64,000 bases of DNA from Calvatia gigantea. Taxonomy: Eukaryota > Basidiomycota > Agaricomycetes > Agaricales > Lycoperdaceae. The stretch is taken from assembly GCA_025093985.1 (NCBI GenBank), contig JACAAK010000010.1, positions 707,501 through 771,500 on the forward strand, in the 5' to 3' direction. This document shows, one piece after another, positions 10,317-22,658 of the stretch. The position numbers and the translations under genes are program-made. A model generated the notes under the pieces. It was not told the DNA's origin and ran no database searches. It worked only from the letters and a program-made list of their open reading frames with translations. How positions within the stretch are numbered: position 1 is the stretch's first letter; each line of letters begins with the position of its first letter.

Positions 10317-11961
10317 ACATCTTGAAAAGGGAAACATCCCTCATACTCTTCTTTCTCTCCTGAATGATCATTCTACACCCTGACTCAACATTCCTTTGAA
10401 TCACCTACCATACTGCCACTCCAACATGCCCACCAACCAGAAGGACCTTCAGCACCATACTTAGAAAGAATCTACTACACCTGATACACAAGATTTCAAA
10501 AACCAAAACTACTATAAGAACTACCCATGTCCACAAGGAAATCTAATGAACCTGAATCCCCTAAGCTATCTCAAAGTGGCAAATTCAACTACTTTTGACC
10601 TGATTCACCTGAACAATGCCCATTGCAGAAATCACTACTACAAACACTGTCCAGAGCTGTATTCCCTTTCCAATTCAGAATTGAAAACCCCCAGACATTA
10701 CCATCTATCCTTGAAGATGACTCAGACAATGAATATTCCACCAGCTGCCCAAACATCTGGATAACTTATCAATTGTCTCAAATAAAGAAGGAGATCACCT
10801 TCTATATACTCTAGACACCCTCAAATACCCAGACATCCCTGGTTTCAAATCCCAAGAACCAGTACATCCAGAAACTGAAATGATGGCTACTTCAACTCAA
10901 ACTCAAACTCAAACAAGTACTCAACCACCCCCAGACCAACTATCTTCCAGAATGTCAACCCCAATATTTGGAATTGGAACACAAAGACCTCCCAGTAGAA
11001 GTCAAAGAGGCAGAGCACCCTTTCCCTCTCCTCTCTCATCACAAAGTCCCAGCAATGCTCTATCCACTCTGTTATCTTTCTCACTTGGAGGAGGAGGTGG
11101 AGGTCAATGAAGATATTGAACTTCCACCATACAATTTGTAGGGAACAATGGAAACTCAAAGGAAATTAGACAAAAACCTCTGAACTTCAACAGAACTAAC
11201 CCAAGATTCAAAACTTGGTGGATGCTAGTCAAAAACTACCTTGAAATGAACCCAAGAGCATTTATAGATAACCAATGCCAAATCAGATTCATCCTTGGCC
11301 TTATGCTCAAAGGGAAAGCCAGATCCTGGTCAGAGCAATATTACAAAAGCTGAATCACTAATGCCTCTGGAAGACCCATTCCATGGAGATACTCTATGTT
11401 CGAAGAATTTGAAATGGAAATTCTAAAACACTTTACCCCAGTGGACAAACAGATCACTACACAAAGACAATAGTACAAACTAAAGCAAAACAAGTCATCT
11501 GTGGCTGACTTCAACCTTGAATTTCAATGTCTTGCATCAATCAGAGGGATCTAAGACAATAAAGCATTAATTGAGCAATATAAATGAGGACTCAACCCTT
11601 CTCTAGCCAGAGAAGTCTGGACAAGGAAAGAAGGACCACCTGAAACCATCACCAAATAGTACACTGACACAGTATAATGAGACTCAGTCAATCATCAAGC
11701 TGATGCAATGTGGCCTTGAAATTTTCCCAGAAACCCAACCCCCTACCAGCTGCCACAATTCCCTCAACAAAATTATCACACTTGTTTTCAACCAAATAAC
11801 CAACTTAGATGAATGATACACAAAATACAAACAAAATCACAAGACTACTATAAATCACCTTATAAAGATGAAGAACTGTACTATCCTGAACAAGAACCAG
11901 ACAATATCTATAACAACCCTAATCCTGACAATCCTGAATTACAACTAAATGCTATATTCAC
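10317..11961 (+). pseudogene. gag: gag of H1, N-terminal and capsid part
   Basis: The start codon, ATG in H0, is ACA here (10317). The N-terminal region reads TLTQHSFES, YLERIYYT, then FRIENPQTLPSILEDDSDNE, after which a one-base deletion shifts the frame. A Gln/Thr-rich segment follows (STQTQTQT near 10895), then a Ser/Arg/Pro stretch and a Gly run. The capsid-like core has RFKTWWMLVKNYLEMNPRAF and GLMLKGKARSWSEQYY. There are many stops, and G3 breaks it at 11967. The zinc knuckle continues at 19624. Confidence 0.8.
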
Positions 11962-11966
11962 AACTG

Positions 11967-12270
11967 TGTTGTGAACTTTCACCAATCATATTGTGTTCTT
12001 CCTTCATCTGCATTCCTATCTCCTGTGTACCTGTTTCAGCTATTTCCTACTGAGCAATCTCTGAGTATGACTCCAACTAACTACAGTGCCATCTCTATCG
12101 GATGTTTCATGTAGTTCCCCATCCATTCAACTGGATGTCCCTGTAGTATTTAAGCATACATACATACCTTGTATTCAGTATGCTTAACCACTTAGTTCCT
12201 CTCCCCTTACTCGCCCTCAAGTCTTAGCCTAAGTTGCAACCTGAGGTTTACTTAGACTAAGGTTGTAACA
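11967..12270 (+). repeat. 5' LTR of G3
   Basis: 304 bp, TGTTGTGAAC to GGTTGTAACA. It is followed by TTTGGTTAAGCGTCCCC (12271-12287), the conserved candidate primer-binding region of family G. Confidence 0.95.
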
Positions 12271-12351
12271 TTTGGTTAAGCGTCCCCACCTCACCTTGTA
12301 AAGGAGTAGGCTGAAAACAGGCCTGAACAGAAGCAACCCAGGAGCTAGTAT

Positions 12352-13467
12352 ATGAGCTTGAACCCAGATGACTACAGAGAACCGAATCTTGAAGTCACTG
12401 ACAACAAATCCAAGACATCAGACGAAGAAGAAACAGGGAACCCCAAAGTACCTGAAGAAACACACGACGAACCTGGAGTAAACCCAGCAGAAGAAGAAGT
12501 ACTATCAGAACTTCTAAACGAACTCAACCTAGCAGAGGAAGAGATAGTCCATTAGGAGAAATCAGACGAATCAAGCTCAGACAAAACAGAATCAGAAACC
12601 GACTCCAACATAACTAACAACACAGTAGTGCCCGCTACAATGCCCAGTGGGAAAGGCCTAGTGCTAGACCCGGGATTTTTTCACAGCACCCGCACCAAGT
12701 TCAATGACTGGTGGAGAACAATGATGCTCTTCATGAAATTCAACAAGATAGTTTCAGCAGATGATAAAGCCATAGCAGTTCTAGCCAGACTGCGAGGAGG
12801 AACTGCAGGAACATATGCAGCTATGAGAGCACCAGCCATCCTGGAATCTGAAGATTCAGTAGACTGGAAGGTCTTCTCCGAGGAATTTAGAAGGACCTTC
12901 TCAGACGACACCTCAAACAGCAAAGCGGAATGGCAGATTGAAAAATTCAAACAAGGAAACTGAAACACCACCAACTACCTAATCGAATTCAAAGTGTTGA
13001 AAAGCAAAGCCAAGACTGATAGCAAGCATGCCATGTTCCTACTTAGGAAGAATGCCTGACAAGATATCATACATACAATCATGGGCTATCCACCTTCAGC
13101 CAGACCGGACACATATGTGGAATGGAAAGAAGCCATATTGTCCGTCGGACAAGGATATGAAGCATCCGAATACTGAGGAGACAGGAAGACAAACACTGGC
13201 ACCACCTATGGAGGAATAGGTAAACCCATGGAGATAGGAAGCAGGCATCACGTCTTTAATGACAAAGGAGAGCCGAAGTGCTACAACTGTGGCATTTTTG
13301 GCCACATTGCCAAGGATTGCAAAAAGCCCAAAGAGTTAATATGCTACAACTGTGGAAAAAAGGGACACATAGCCAAAGCCTGCACTAGACCCAAGAAGAT
13401 TCAAGTCCAAGGAGTAGAAGAGGCCACCAACGAAGAAGGGAAGGATTTTTCCAAAGACTCCGGGTAG
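12352..13467 (+). pseudogene. gag: gag of G3
   Basis: The ATG (12352) is the family start in the context GAGCTAGTATATGAGC. The product is 371 codons: acidic Glu/Asp-rich N-terminus to about residue 80, capsid region with FNDWWRTMMLFMKFNKIVS, then two intact CCHC knuckles, [14 protein letters not shown] and [14 protein letters not shown]. Stops inside are TAG (12553-12555), two TGA in the capsid and linker (after KQGN and in the NAR-QD stretch) and the TGA after ASEY. Sister copies keep CGA or CAA at the last of these. It ends at TAG 13465-13467. Confidence 0.88.
13443..13449 (+). promoter_or_regulatory. Candidate -1 frameshift heptamer, G3 gag/pol
   Basis: GGATTTT in the gag frame as G-GAT-TTT. 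Pol continues in the -1 frame and gag stops 16 bases downstream. Confidence 0.5.
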
Positions 13468-16400
13468 GCGCTACCTCAAGAGTCAAAAAACTTGTATCTA
13501 GGATATCAGACAAATTCTACATGATTTCTCAGAGAAGAAAGTGCAAACTAAATCTAAAAGGAAAAATACAAATGGCAGGGAAGGAGATAACAGTCAACAC
13601 CATTGTAGACTCAGGGTGTACAACCAGCAGCATTAGCAAAAAACTAGTAGACGAAGAAAGACTCCCTACCCAAAAATTAGAACAACAAATTTTGGTACTA
13701 AACACAGACAGAATACCTAACCAAGGCAGAAGAGTAACAGAGACCACCACAATCAACATTGACATCCAGGGACATAAGGAACAAATCGAGGCCTCAGTCG
13801 TACAACTACAAGACAGAGCAGAAATCTTCCTAGGACATGATTGGCTAGTCAAACATAACCTAGAAGTAGATTGGAACAACAGAGAAATCAAGTTCACCCA
13901 ATGCCTGCCAGGCTGCGAATTCCCCCATCAGAACATTCCTATCACTGAAAAAATACAAAGCATAGCCACTATGGAAGACCTATGGGAGGAAGAAGATGAA
14001 CCAGACCCGACCAAGCCGGAAGACCTACCAGACTATGTACAACCATTCATGCACTTGTTCAACAAAACAACATTCGACAAGCTCCCAGAATGAACCAAAT
14101 GGGACCACGAGATAGTCCTAACTGAAGATGCTCCAAAAGAAATAAGTGCAGGAACATACAACATGATGGTCAAAGAACAGGATGAACTCAAGTCATTCAT
14201 CAAGGAAAACCTAGAATCAGGATGAATACGGCCATCGAAATCCCCATATGCAGCACCAACCTTCTTCATCCCAAAGAAAGACGGATCCAAAAGGCTAATC
14301 CAAGACTACAGATGACTAAACAACATGGTGGTCAAAGACAAGACACCATTGCCAAGAATTGGTGAAGTAATTGACAAGCTTGGAAAGGCAAAATACTTCA
14401 ATAAATTGGACATCATCTGGGGATACAACAACATCAGGATCAAAGAAGGAGACAAATGGAAAGCTGCCTTCCTCACCAATGAAGGACTCTTTGAACCAAC
14501 AGTTATGTATTTTGGCCTAAGCAACTCACCAGGAACATTCTCCAGAATGATGACAAGCATCTTCTACGACCTTTTGCAAAACGGAGACATCATAAACTAC
14601 ATGGATGACTTTGCCATTCCGGAAGACACTAAAGAGCAACTAAAGGAATGGACAGTACGATTTCTGGAATGAGTGGCCTAGTACAATTTATGCTTCAAAT
14701 GAACCAAGTGTATCTTCACTGCAGAAGAGATCCCAATGCTAGAAGTTTGGGTAGGACATGGATGAATCGAAATGGAAGAGGATAAAGTAAAATCAGTATG
14801 GGAATGGCCCAAACCCAAAAACACCAAAGGAGTAGAAAGGTTCTTGGATTTTGCAAACTACTATCAGTGTTTCATCAAAAACTTTAGCACGATCACGGGA
14901 CCCCTAAACAAACTCAAAGGGGCAACCACATGGGAATGGACACAAGAGCACCAAGACTCATTCAACCAACTCAAGAAACATATCACCGAAGAACCTGTCC
15001 TGACATTGCCACAAAGACACAGCCAATTCAGAGTAGAAGTCGACACATCAGACTATACATTAGGGGGGGTACTTTCACAGCTACAAAAAGAAAAATGGCA
15101 CCCCATTGCCTTTACATCACGAACTCTGTCACCAGCAGAATGGAACTATGAAATATACAACAAAGAATTGCTAGCCATTGTCCATGCCCTGAAGGAATGG
15201 AGACACTACCTCTTAGATGCCAAAGAATAATTCGAAATCTGGACTGACCACAAGAACCTGAAGTATTACTGAGAGCCACCGAAACTAAATGGACAACAAG
15301 CACAGTGGTATCTGCAGCTGCAAGACTATGACTTCACGCTACAACATGTACCAGGAAAGACAAACACGAAAGCCAACCTACTATCCCGAATCCACCAGAT
15401 GCCAGAAGAACAAGAAGATAAACTAGTCACCATGATTCGAGAAAGCTAGCTACAGATGGAAGGCACAGACAGCACAGTACTCTTATGAGCAGAATTGTTC
15501 ATCAAACCAAACTTCCTAGAACGAATTCGAAGCTGAACCCAACGAGAAACAATAGTCCTAGCTGAACTAAAGAAGCAAGGATCCCAACTCACCGAAGATG
15601 GTGGAGTAATCTACAAACAGAATAGTGCATACGTTCCACCTGACCAGAAACTACGAGAAGAAATCCTAAGGCAGTACCATAACACTCTGGATGCAGGGCA
15701 CCCAGGACAATACAGGATGATGGAACTAATCAGCCAGGACTACTAGTGGCCATCAATACAAAAGGACATAAAAAGATACATCTGAGGATGCCAAGCCTGC
15801 CAAAGGAATAAATCAAGAACGACGCCACTCAAATCACCACTACACCCCCTTTCAATACCAAACGGACCTTGGGAAGAAATCAGTGTCGACATGATCAGAC
15901 CACTGCCAGAGTCTAAAGAAAAAGATGCAATACTAGTCATCGTAGATCGCTTCACGAAAATGATACGACTCTCAGTGACAACTACGGATGCCTCATCTAA
16001 AGATGTCGCAAAGATATATTGAGATGAAATATGGAAGCTACATAGATTACCAAAGAAGGTACTTAGTGACCGAGAACCTCAGTTTACATCAGAATTCACC
16101 AAGAAACTGTTCAAGGGGCTCAGCATTGAATGGAACCTATCAATGGTGTACCATCCACAAACAGATGGACAAACCGAATGCATCAACAGAGAAGTGGAAA
16201 CCTACATCTGCCTGTACTGCAACTATGACCAGAACAACTGGGCAGAATGGCTCCCCATCGCAGAATTCCAGTACAATGACAAGCAACACAGAGGAATGCA
16301 GGAAACACCATTCTTCCTAAACTATGGAAGGAATCCATGGAAAGGCAAGAACAAACTGACAACGAACAACCCCGTTGCCACAACATTCCTGGAACAATTA

Positions 16401-18299
16401 CAGGCCGCCCAAGACAACGCTGTAACGGCAAAGCCATTTTCATGCATGAAAATCACTAATCTAAGGCATACAAGCCTAATCTAACAATTGCATCGAACCT
16501 TCCTGTAGTAGTACAACCTAATCTAAGAGCCCAACAGTATAATAAAAGAGTACTCGATCACTGTAGAACACTATGGCCATTGATGACGGATAGCAGCGGC
16601 TATGGAATGACCACTGTGCTTAACAAAAAGCAATCCTAACAGTGTACCATATGACCAGTCGTGATTCCGGCTGGACCAGGCGGTAAAACCATTCCAATGT
16701 GTCTATACAGAGCTACGGGACCCCTCCAATGAGCCTAGACTTGGGAAATAAGTCTGACACACTTAATCTAAAAGGATGATTGGCGTGCTCACAAGGAAAT
16801 GCCACCATTGTTAGATTAACGAACATCACTCAGCACTAATGATGCATATGGATGCATTCACATACAATCCACGGGGACACGTAGGAGAACAGTTCACGCG
16901 ACGTCCAAAATCTTAGATGTTCTACATATTTAGAGAAGAATGCAGACCCAGAGAACAGGCTAAAACATAGCCCAGAACAAATGGATACCCGGAATCCTTC
17001 TGTATTTCCAATGTTTCACTAATCTAACAGGTTGCAGCTCTCTTGGTGCGCAATCTAATCTACCGGTTTGTACCTTGCTTGATAATATGTTCCTAGTCGT
17101 GTAATCATTATCTTGTCATAACGAGCACCCAAATAATATATAAACCCTCTCTGAGGTGTCAGACGTGGCAAGGAACCTACTAGCCATTGCCCAGCCTTCA
17201 GAGCACAGTGAAAAGCAATCTATTGTGCCTGAGTGAAGCAAAGTAATAAGTTCTTTCGAGATTAACTGGATTAAGTGACTTGAGCTAAGGTTGAGACCTT
17301 TGTAATCTAAAAAGAAGACCTCAGCTTACTTGCGAAGTGAGCTTAGATTAAGAGTGTATTGCATCGCTACACCCTGGTACTTGGAGTATCACAAGTGTAG
17401 GACAGTGTGCTTCTGGTCGCTGACTTGATAAGGGTGAATCTTAGGGAGTACCTGAGGTTCTGTGTCTTGTTAACTTCTTAGATAAGGGACACAAGTTGTG
17501 CTTTTTACAAGTGTAACTTGGCTTTACTCTTCTTAGCGAAGGTAGCTAGTTATTCTGGTGTTCTCTACATGTCATTGTTTCACGTTATTTTGTGGAATTG
17601 TCCCTCATATTGTCAGATTGCCTCCCCATGAACTTGTCTTGTGCAGAAATCTTTAAAAATCTATTCTGTCAGCTTAATCTAAGCTGTACATCCATATCAC
17701 ATTTAGTATTCTATTTCTGCCTCTTTAACACCTCATCAGTACTATGGACATACCAAGAAAAGATGAAACAGCAACACGACTGCAGTAGAACCCATGCCAA
17801 CACATATCAAATAGAAGATAAAGTATGGCTAGAGAACACCAACATCCATACCAATCAATTATCAAAGAAGCTAGGCCAAAAACAGTATGGACCTTTCCTT
17901 ATTAAGGAAAAGATAGGAGAAGCAGCATATCGGCTGACACTACCAGACAGATGGGCCATCCATGATGTATTCAATGAACAACTCCTGTCACCAGCACACT
18001 AGGCGGAGTTCCCGAGTCAAAAACAGCCACCAGCACCAAACCCGGTGATTATCAATAATGAAGAGGAGTATGAAGTAGAAGAGATCTGCGGACAATGAAA
18101 ATGGGGAAGGAGTTATCAATTCTTGGTCCATTGGAAGGGATACAGCAATGAAGAAGATATGTGGACAGCGGAGTCCAATCTGGAAAATGTGAAAGATGCC
18201 ATAAAAGACTACCTAAAATGGCATCCAGAGGATATTCATAAAAGAGGGGGCAGAAAACACAAAAAAGCATTGAACAAACAACCCAGACAGAGAAACTAA
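13450..18299 (+). pseudogene. pol: pol of G3, split by an insertion
   Basis: Coding pieces are 13450-16420 and 17731-18299. Protease has DSGC (13608-13619) and LGHDWLVKHN. RT keeps YMDD (14598-14609) but has TGA after QDYR where G5 has CGA. RNase H (from about 14990) and the linker PGKTNTKA are recognisable. Integrase has LSDREPQF (second Asp 16068-16070) and the NREVETY Glu region. The insertion falls in the integrase C-terminal region at QAAQDNA. The chromodomain lies near 18054-18235. Pol ends at TAA 18297-18299. Confidence 0.9.
16421..17730. mobile_element. Unclassified insertion of about 1.3 kb, perhaps a solo LTR
   Basis: This interrupts G3 integrase between AAGACAACGC and CTCATCAG, which are contiguous in other copies. 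It starts TGTAACGGC and ends near TTTAACA, so TG...CA ends are possible. Flanks AACGC (16416-16420) and AACAC (17727-17731) could be a decayed target duplication, but they overlap that end, so the exact boundary is unsure. No protein is encoded. TATATAA at 17137-17143 is a candidate promoter. It holds nine copies of TAATCTAA on both strands. It keeps more CpG than its surroundings. Confidence 0.6.
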
Positions 18300-18305
18300 A
18301 CAGAC

Positions 18306-19295
18306 ATGCCTGTCTCCCAGTCTAACCATATTACTATTGACTCCCTCGTTCACCCCACACCCACCAGAATCTCCTCCCTTCCATTCCCCAAGCCAGGCAA
18401 CAGCCGAGCACCTGCCCCCCAGGGAACCCATTTCAATCTCGCTAAAACGCCATCCCCTGCACAGGGCCTCCTTGAAGCATTACTCAAAGACGTCGACACG
18501 GCAACCAACAGCGAAATCAAAAACATTACTGCCCAGAACAAATGACTGGTAGTAAACTGGCACATTACCCTCGCCACTGCTTGCATCACCTTCACTGATA
18601 TATATGCTGGATTCACCAATGCTTCCTCCTCCACCAACCAACATATTCCTGCCATTTTCCGAGCACTAGACCAGTCCACCCTCACCCCCAGTGAACAAGA
18701 TCACATCCAAGGACTTCAGAGCCAAATCAATTTGGGCCTTGAGGTCTTCAACCACCTCGATATCACCAACATATTCCTAGAGCTCGCCAATATAGCTATG
18801 AAATTACTTGGAAGAGACAAGTCAAATGAAGACCCCGACATCAACACCTTGGTCGATAGGATTCACATCACCCTTTCCAAACTATATGACACCATTAACC
18901 CCACACCACCAACCCGCACTGATACCCCCATGGATGAGGAAACCACAGTTTCAATGAAAGAAGAAGTCAATGCCCTCTGCCGCTTTATAAAAACCATCAC
19001 ACCGCCACAGCTTGTATCGGTTTTTCTTCCACCCGCAAGATTCCGCACTGTACTGCCAGGGCAAGAAAAGGACCAACACTATTGGAACTTGATAGTCAAG
19101 AACTACTGGGACAGCTCCACCACCACCAACTTCCCATACAACAGCGTCCCAGTCCTTATCCGGCAAGACGGATGAAGCCACTCACCCGTCTTCTTAGCGC
19201 GTTCCAACAAAGGGAAGTTCCTTATTGCCGCCACTAAAAAAGCACTCACTGCCACAGTAGTAAACAGAGACTTTGATGAGCTTCCTGAGGCATGA
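18306..19295 (+). pseudogene. ORF3 of G3, unknown function
   Basis: ATG (18306) is six bases after the pol TAA and in the same frame. The 329-codon frame has only two internal stops, both TGA (18543-18545 after AQNK and 19173-19175 after RQDG). At the second, G9 has CAA, which points to an ancestral CGA. Features are a Pro-rich N-terminus (PAPQGTHF), a helical middle with FNHLDITNIFLELANIAMKL and a C-terminus with FLPPARFRTVLPGQEKDQHY. It ends FDELPEA. No known domain was recognised. Confidence 0.8.
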
Positions 19296-19313
19296 AGCCT
19301 AATCAGGGGGTAT

Positions 19314-19618
19314 TGTTGTGAACTTTCACTGATCATATCGCATTCTTCCTCCGTCTGCATTCCTATCTCCTGTGTACCTGTTTCAGCTATTTCCTACTGA
19401 GCGATCTCCGAGTATGACTCCAGCTAACTACAACGCCATCCCTATCAGATGTTTCATGTAGTTCCCCATCCATTCAACTGGATGTTCTTGTAGTATTTAA
19501 GCGTACATACATACTCATGTATTCAGTATGCTTAACCACCTAGTTCCTCTCCCCTTACTCGCCCTCAAGACTTAGCCTAAGCTGCAACCTGAGGTCTTAT
19601 CAGACTAAGGTTGTAACA
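19314..19618 (+). repeat. 3' LTR of G3
   Basis: 305 bp after the tract AATCAGGGGGTAT (19301-19313), which acts as polypurine tract. It contains the hairpin CATCCA/TGGATG (19467-19484), a TATTTAAG box and the inverted repeat TTAAGCGTAC/GTATGCTTAA (19497-19506, 19526-19535). Confidence 0.95.
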
Positions 19619-19623
19619 AACTG

Positions 19624-19964
19624 AGCAAGTTACTTGCTACAAAGCTGGAAAATGTATAGGATGTGGAAAATTTGGACACCTTATTAGCAACTGTCCAAAC
19701 TCTGACCCAAATCTATCAAAAGATAAACCACCTCCTAGACAACCTAACCCTCCACAACAAAGATTCATGTAACTACTGTGATACTCACAACCTCAGCAAC
19801 CCCAACCTTCTAAAAACTATTTGGGTTCTGCCCTGAATCAAACTCAAAAAATCTCTGCACTAGATATTCAAGCTATAATCAGAGAACTCCCAACCAATGA
19901 ACAAATGGAATTCAGAGAAGCTTACATTACCAACCCAATGCTCAAACTCTTTGGGGATTTTTGA
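19624..19964 (+). pseudogene. gag: gag of H1, zinc-knuckle end
   Basis: This continues H1 gag after G3. It has one CCHC knuckle, CIGCGKFGHLISNC, and a Pro/Gln-rich tail, then NPMLKLFGDF and TGA (19962-19964). H0 has the same final residues, so this stop is the natural end of gag rather than a decay product. Confidence 0.82.
19955..19961 (+). promoter_or_regulatory. Candidate -1 frameshift heptamer, H1 gag/pol
   Basis: GGATTTT, read G-GAT-TTT in gag, directly before the gag TGA. The protease frame is -1 to gag here. It is the same heptamer as in family G although the flanks differ. Confidence 0.5.
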
Positions 19965-20651
19965 AGGCATCACCTGATCTTGAAAAAGAATTGCTGGGTA
20001 ACCCACAAATTAACCTAATCAAACTTCCTACCTTGAACAACAAAGCATCAATTTTTCTCCCTATCAAACTAAACCAAAACTATCTACAAAATATTGCAGT
20101 CACTGCATTAATTGACTCAGGAGCTCAAGAAAACTTCATCTCCTCCATGTTCACTAACACTTACAGACTACAAACCCATACCATTGACCAACCTATCAAA
20201 GTGTCTAACACAGATAGAACTCCCAACAAAAACAGATCAATCTATGAAAGTGTAGAGCTGAATGCTTTGATCAATGGAAAACAATGTCAATTTGAAGCCT
20301 ACATTTCAGGAATAGGATCAAAAGATCTAATCCTCAGATACCCCTGGCTACAACAAATGAATCCAGACATAAACTGGACTACTCAAGAGTTCAGTTGGTG
20401 AAACAATGACCATATTATACCCCTTATTGCTAAATCCATGAATGGACCTACTACCATCAATGAAATTGCCCTAGACATTCACAGAATGAATGACACTGAA
20501 TGATACACCTACCTAGACAAAGACTTTGACCTACTAGCTGTAAAAGTCTTTGAAGCAATCATTTACTCCAATGAACCAGAACTCTCAATCGGCAAACTAA
20601 AACTTTACTTGGAAAATGTTGATTTCAATGAATTTCATTTGGAACATGAAC
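19961..20651 (+). pseudogene. pol: pol of H1, protease part
   Basis: A retropepsin-like aspartic protease is readable without a stop for 146 codons from 19961. The catalytic motif is ALIDSGAQENFI, followed by IKVSNTDRTPN and GIGSKDLILRYPWL. Stops begin after TTQEFSW (20399-20401). The gene is broken at 20651 by solo LTR H2 and resumes at 27931. Confidence 0.85.
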
Positions 20652-21340
20652 TGTTATGTGTATTACCTTACTTCACAACCAGGCCCAGATTGTCTCCACT
20701 TAGGGAGAGGTTCAATACTATAGCCCAGGAGTATATGACAAGTCTCAATGACTTCTGTGCAGACTTCAGATCGCTCCCTTGAGTAGAAGCTTGTGCTTGT
20801 CTGAGAAGTCCAAGTTAAATGTCACTGCAGTCCCCAAGGTTGTTAACCTTGTAACAGATGAGCAAAGATAAGGAAGCTTGTTACTAGAATAACCTAAGGT
20901 AATACAAGTGTACTACTTAAGGTTTATATACTAGCTATGCATAGAAGATGAGTAATTATGTAGTAAAAGGGTATAAGTCAATAGGAGACTACTATGGGTT
21001 AATTGGTAATTTAAGGAGTCATAGGGAGTAGAAAAGAAGCAATACAAGTCATAAGAAGATGGAAATGAGTAGATAGAAGTCTGATAATTGTTATAACCTT
21101 AGTCTGATAAGACCTCAGATTGCAATTTAGGCTAAGTCTTGAGGGCGAGTAAGGGGAGAGAACAAAGGTAGTTAAGCGTACCGAATACAGTAGATGTATG
21201 TACACTTAAATACAGAAGGTCATCCAGTTGAATGGATGGAGTAACTACATGAAATGTCTGATCAGGCTGATGTAGTAGTTAACATGAGTCATAGATGGAG
21301 ATTGCTCAACAGGAATAGCTGAAACAGATATCCTAGTAGA

Positions 21341-21644
21341 TATTACGACCTTAGTCTGAGTAAACCTTAGGTTGTAACTTAGGCTAAGACTTGAGGGCAA
21401 GTAAGGGGAGAGGAACTAAGTGGTTAAGCATACTGAATACAAGATATGTATGTATGCTTAAATACTACAAGAACATCCAGTTGAATGGATGGGGAACTAC
21501 ATGAAACATCCGATAGAGATGGCACTGTAGTTAGTTGGAGTCATACTTGGAGATCGCTCAGTAGGAAATAGCTGAAACAGGTACATAGGAGATAGGAATG
21601 TAGACGGATAAGGAACACGATATGATCAGTGAAAGTTCACAACA
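21341..21644 (-). repeat. 3' LTR of G5
   Basis: 304 bp, same subfamily as G3 (reverse complement starts TGTTGTGAACTTTCACTG). The adjoining polypurine tract on the minus strand is AATCAGGGGGTAT. Confidence 0.95.
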
Positions 21645-21662
21645 ATACCCCCTGATTAGGCT

Positions 21663-22652
21663 TCATGCCTCAGGAAGCTCATCAAAGTCCCTGTTTACTA
21701 CTGTGGTGGCGAGTGCCTTTTTAGTGGCAGTGATGAGGAACTTTCCTTTGTTGGAATGTGCTAAGAAGACAGGTGAGTGGCTTCGTCCATCTTGCCAGAT
21801 AGGGACTGGGACACTGTTGTATGGGAAGTCAGTGGTGGTGGAGCTGTCCTAGTAGTTCTTGACTATTGAGTTTCAATAGTGTTGGTCCTTTTCTTGTCCT
21901 GGTAGTACAGTGTGGAATCTTGCAGGTGGAAGAAAAACCGATACAAGTTGTGGCAGTGTGATGGTTTTTATGAAATGACGGAGGGCATTGACTTCTTCTT
22001 TCATTAAAACTGTGGTTTCCTCATCCATGGGGGTATCAGTGCAGGTCGGCAGCATGGGGTTAACGGTGTTGTGTAGTTTGGAGAGGGTGATGTGGATCCT
22101 GTCAACCAAGGTGTTGATGTTGGGGTCCTTGTTTGACTTGTCCCTTCCAAGTAGTTTCATAGCTATGTCAGCAAGCTCTAAGAATATGTTGGCGATGTTA
22201 AGGTGGTTAAAGACCTCAAGGCCCAAATTGATTCGGCTCTGGAGCCCTTGAATGCGATCCTGTTCATTAGGGGTGAGGGTGGACTGGTCCAGTGCTTGGA
22301 AGATGGCAGGAATATGCTGGTTGGTGGAGGAGGAGGCATTGGTGAATCTGGTATACATATCGGCGAAGGTGATACAAGCGGTGGTGAGAGTAATGTGTCG
22401 GTTTACTACCAGTCATTTGTTCTGGGTGGTGATGTTTTTGATTTCGCTGTTGGTTGCCTTGTCAACGTCTTTGAGTAAGGCTTCAAGGAGGCCTTGTGCA
22501 GGGGATGGTGTTTTAGTGAGATTGAAGCGGGTTCCCTGGGGGGCAGGTGCTCAGCTGTTGCCTGGTTCGGGGAATGGGAGGGAGGAGATTCTGGTGGGTG
22601 TGGGGTGAACGAGGGAGTCAATAGCAATATGGTTAGACTAGGAAGTAGGCAT
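21663..22652 (-). pseudogene. ORF3 of G5, unknown function
   Basis: ATG at 22652-22650, six bases after the pol TAA and in the pol frame; 329 codons to TGA at 21665-21663. Internal stops are TAG at codon 5 (CAG in sister copies), TGA in the AQNK region, and TGA where TGG is expected after DQHY (21872-21870). The middle third is open for 161 codons (22358-21873): FTNASSSTNQHIPAIF, LGLEVFNHLNIANIFLEL, then the C-terminal FLPPARFHTV. Same architecture as in G3; no recognised domain. Confidence 0.8.
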
Positions 22653-22658
22653 GTCTGT

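Larger units (their letters stand above)
11967..19618 (+). mobile_element. G3, full-length gypsy chromovirus in H1 gag
   Basis: TSD AACTG is perfect (11962-11966 and 19619-19623). Removing it restores the H family gag reading across FTT...EQVTCYKA, as in H0. Without its own insertion at 16421 the element is 6342 bp, the same size as its closest relative G5. LTRs start TGTTGTGAACTTTCAC. Confidence 0.95.

Noticed and set aside
10887..11159. Minus-strand frame of 90 codons opposite H1 gag
   Set aside because: It lies opposite the low-complexity Thr/Gln and Gly stretches of gag; such composition gives long antisense frames by chance.
13529..13897. A 122-codon antisense frame over the protease, seen again at 25750-26118 and 60839-61207
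   Set aside because: It recurs because the sense protease sequence recurs. No start context, partner or independent conservation was seen, so it is a shadow of pol.
16421..17730. Insertion in G3 as a Helitron or MITE
   Set aside because: It does not start TC or end CTRR with a hairpin, and its ends are not inverted repeats beyond TG/CA. A solo LTR is more likely, though unproven.
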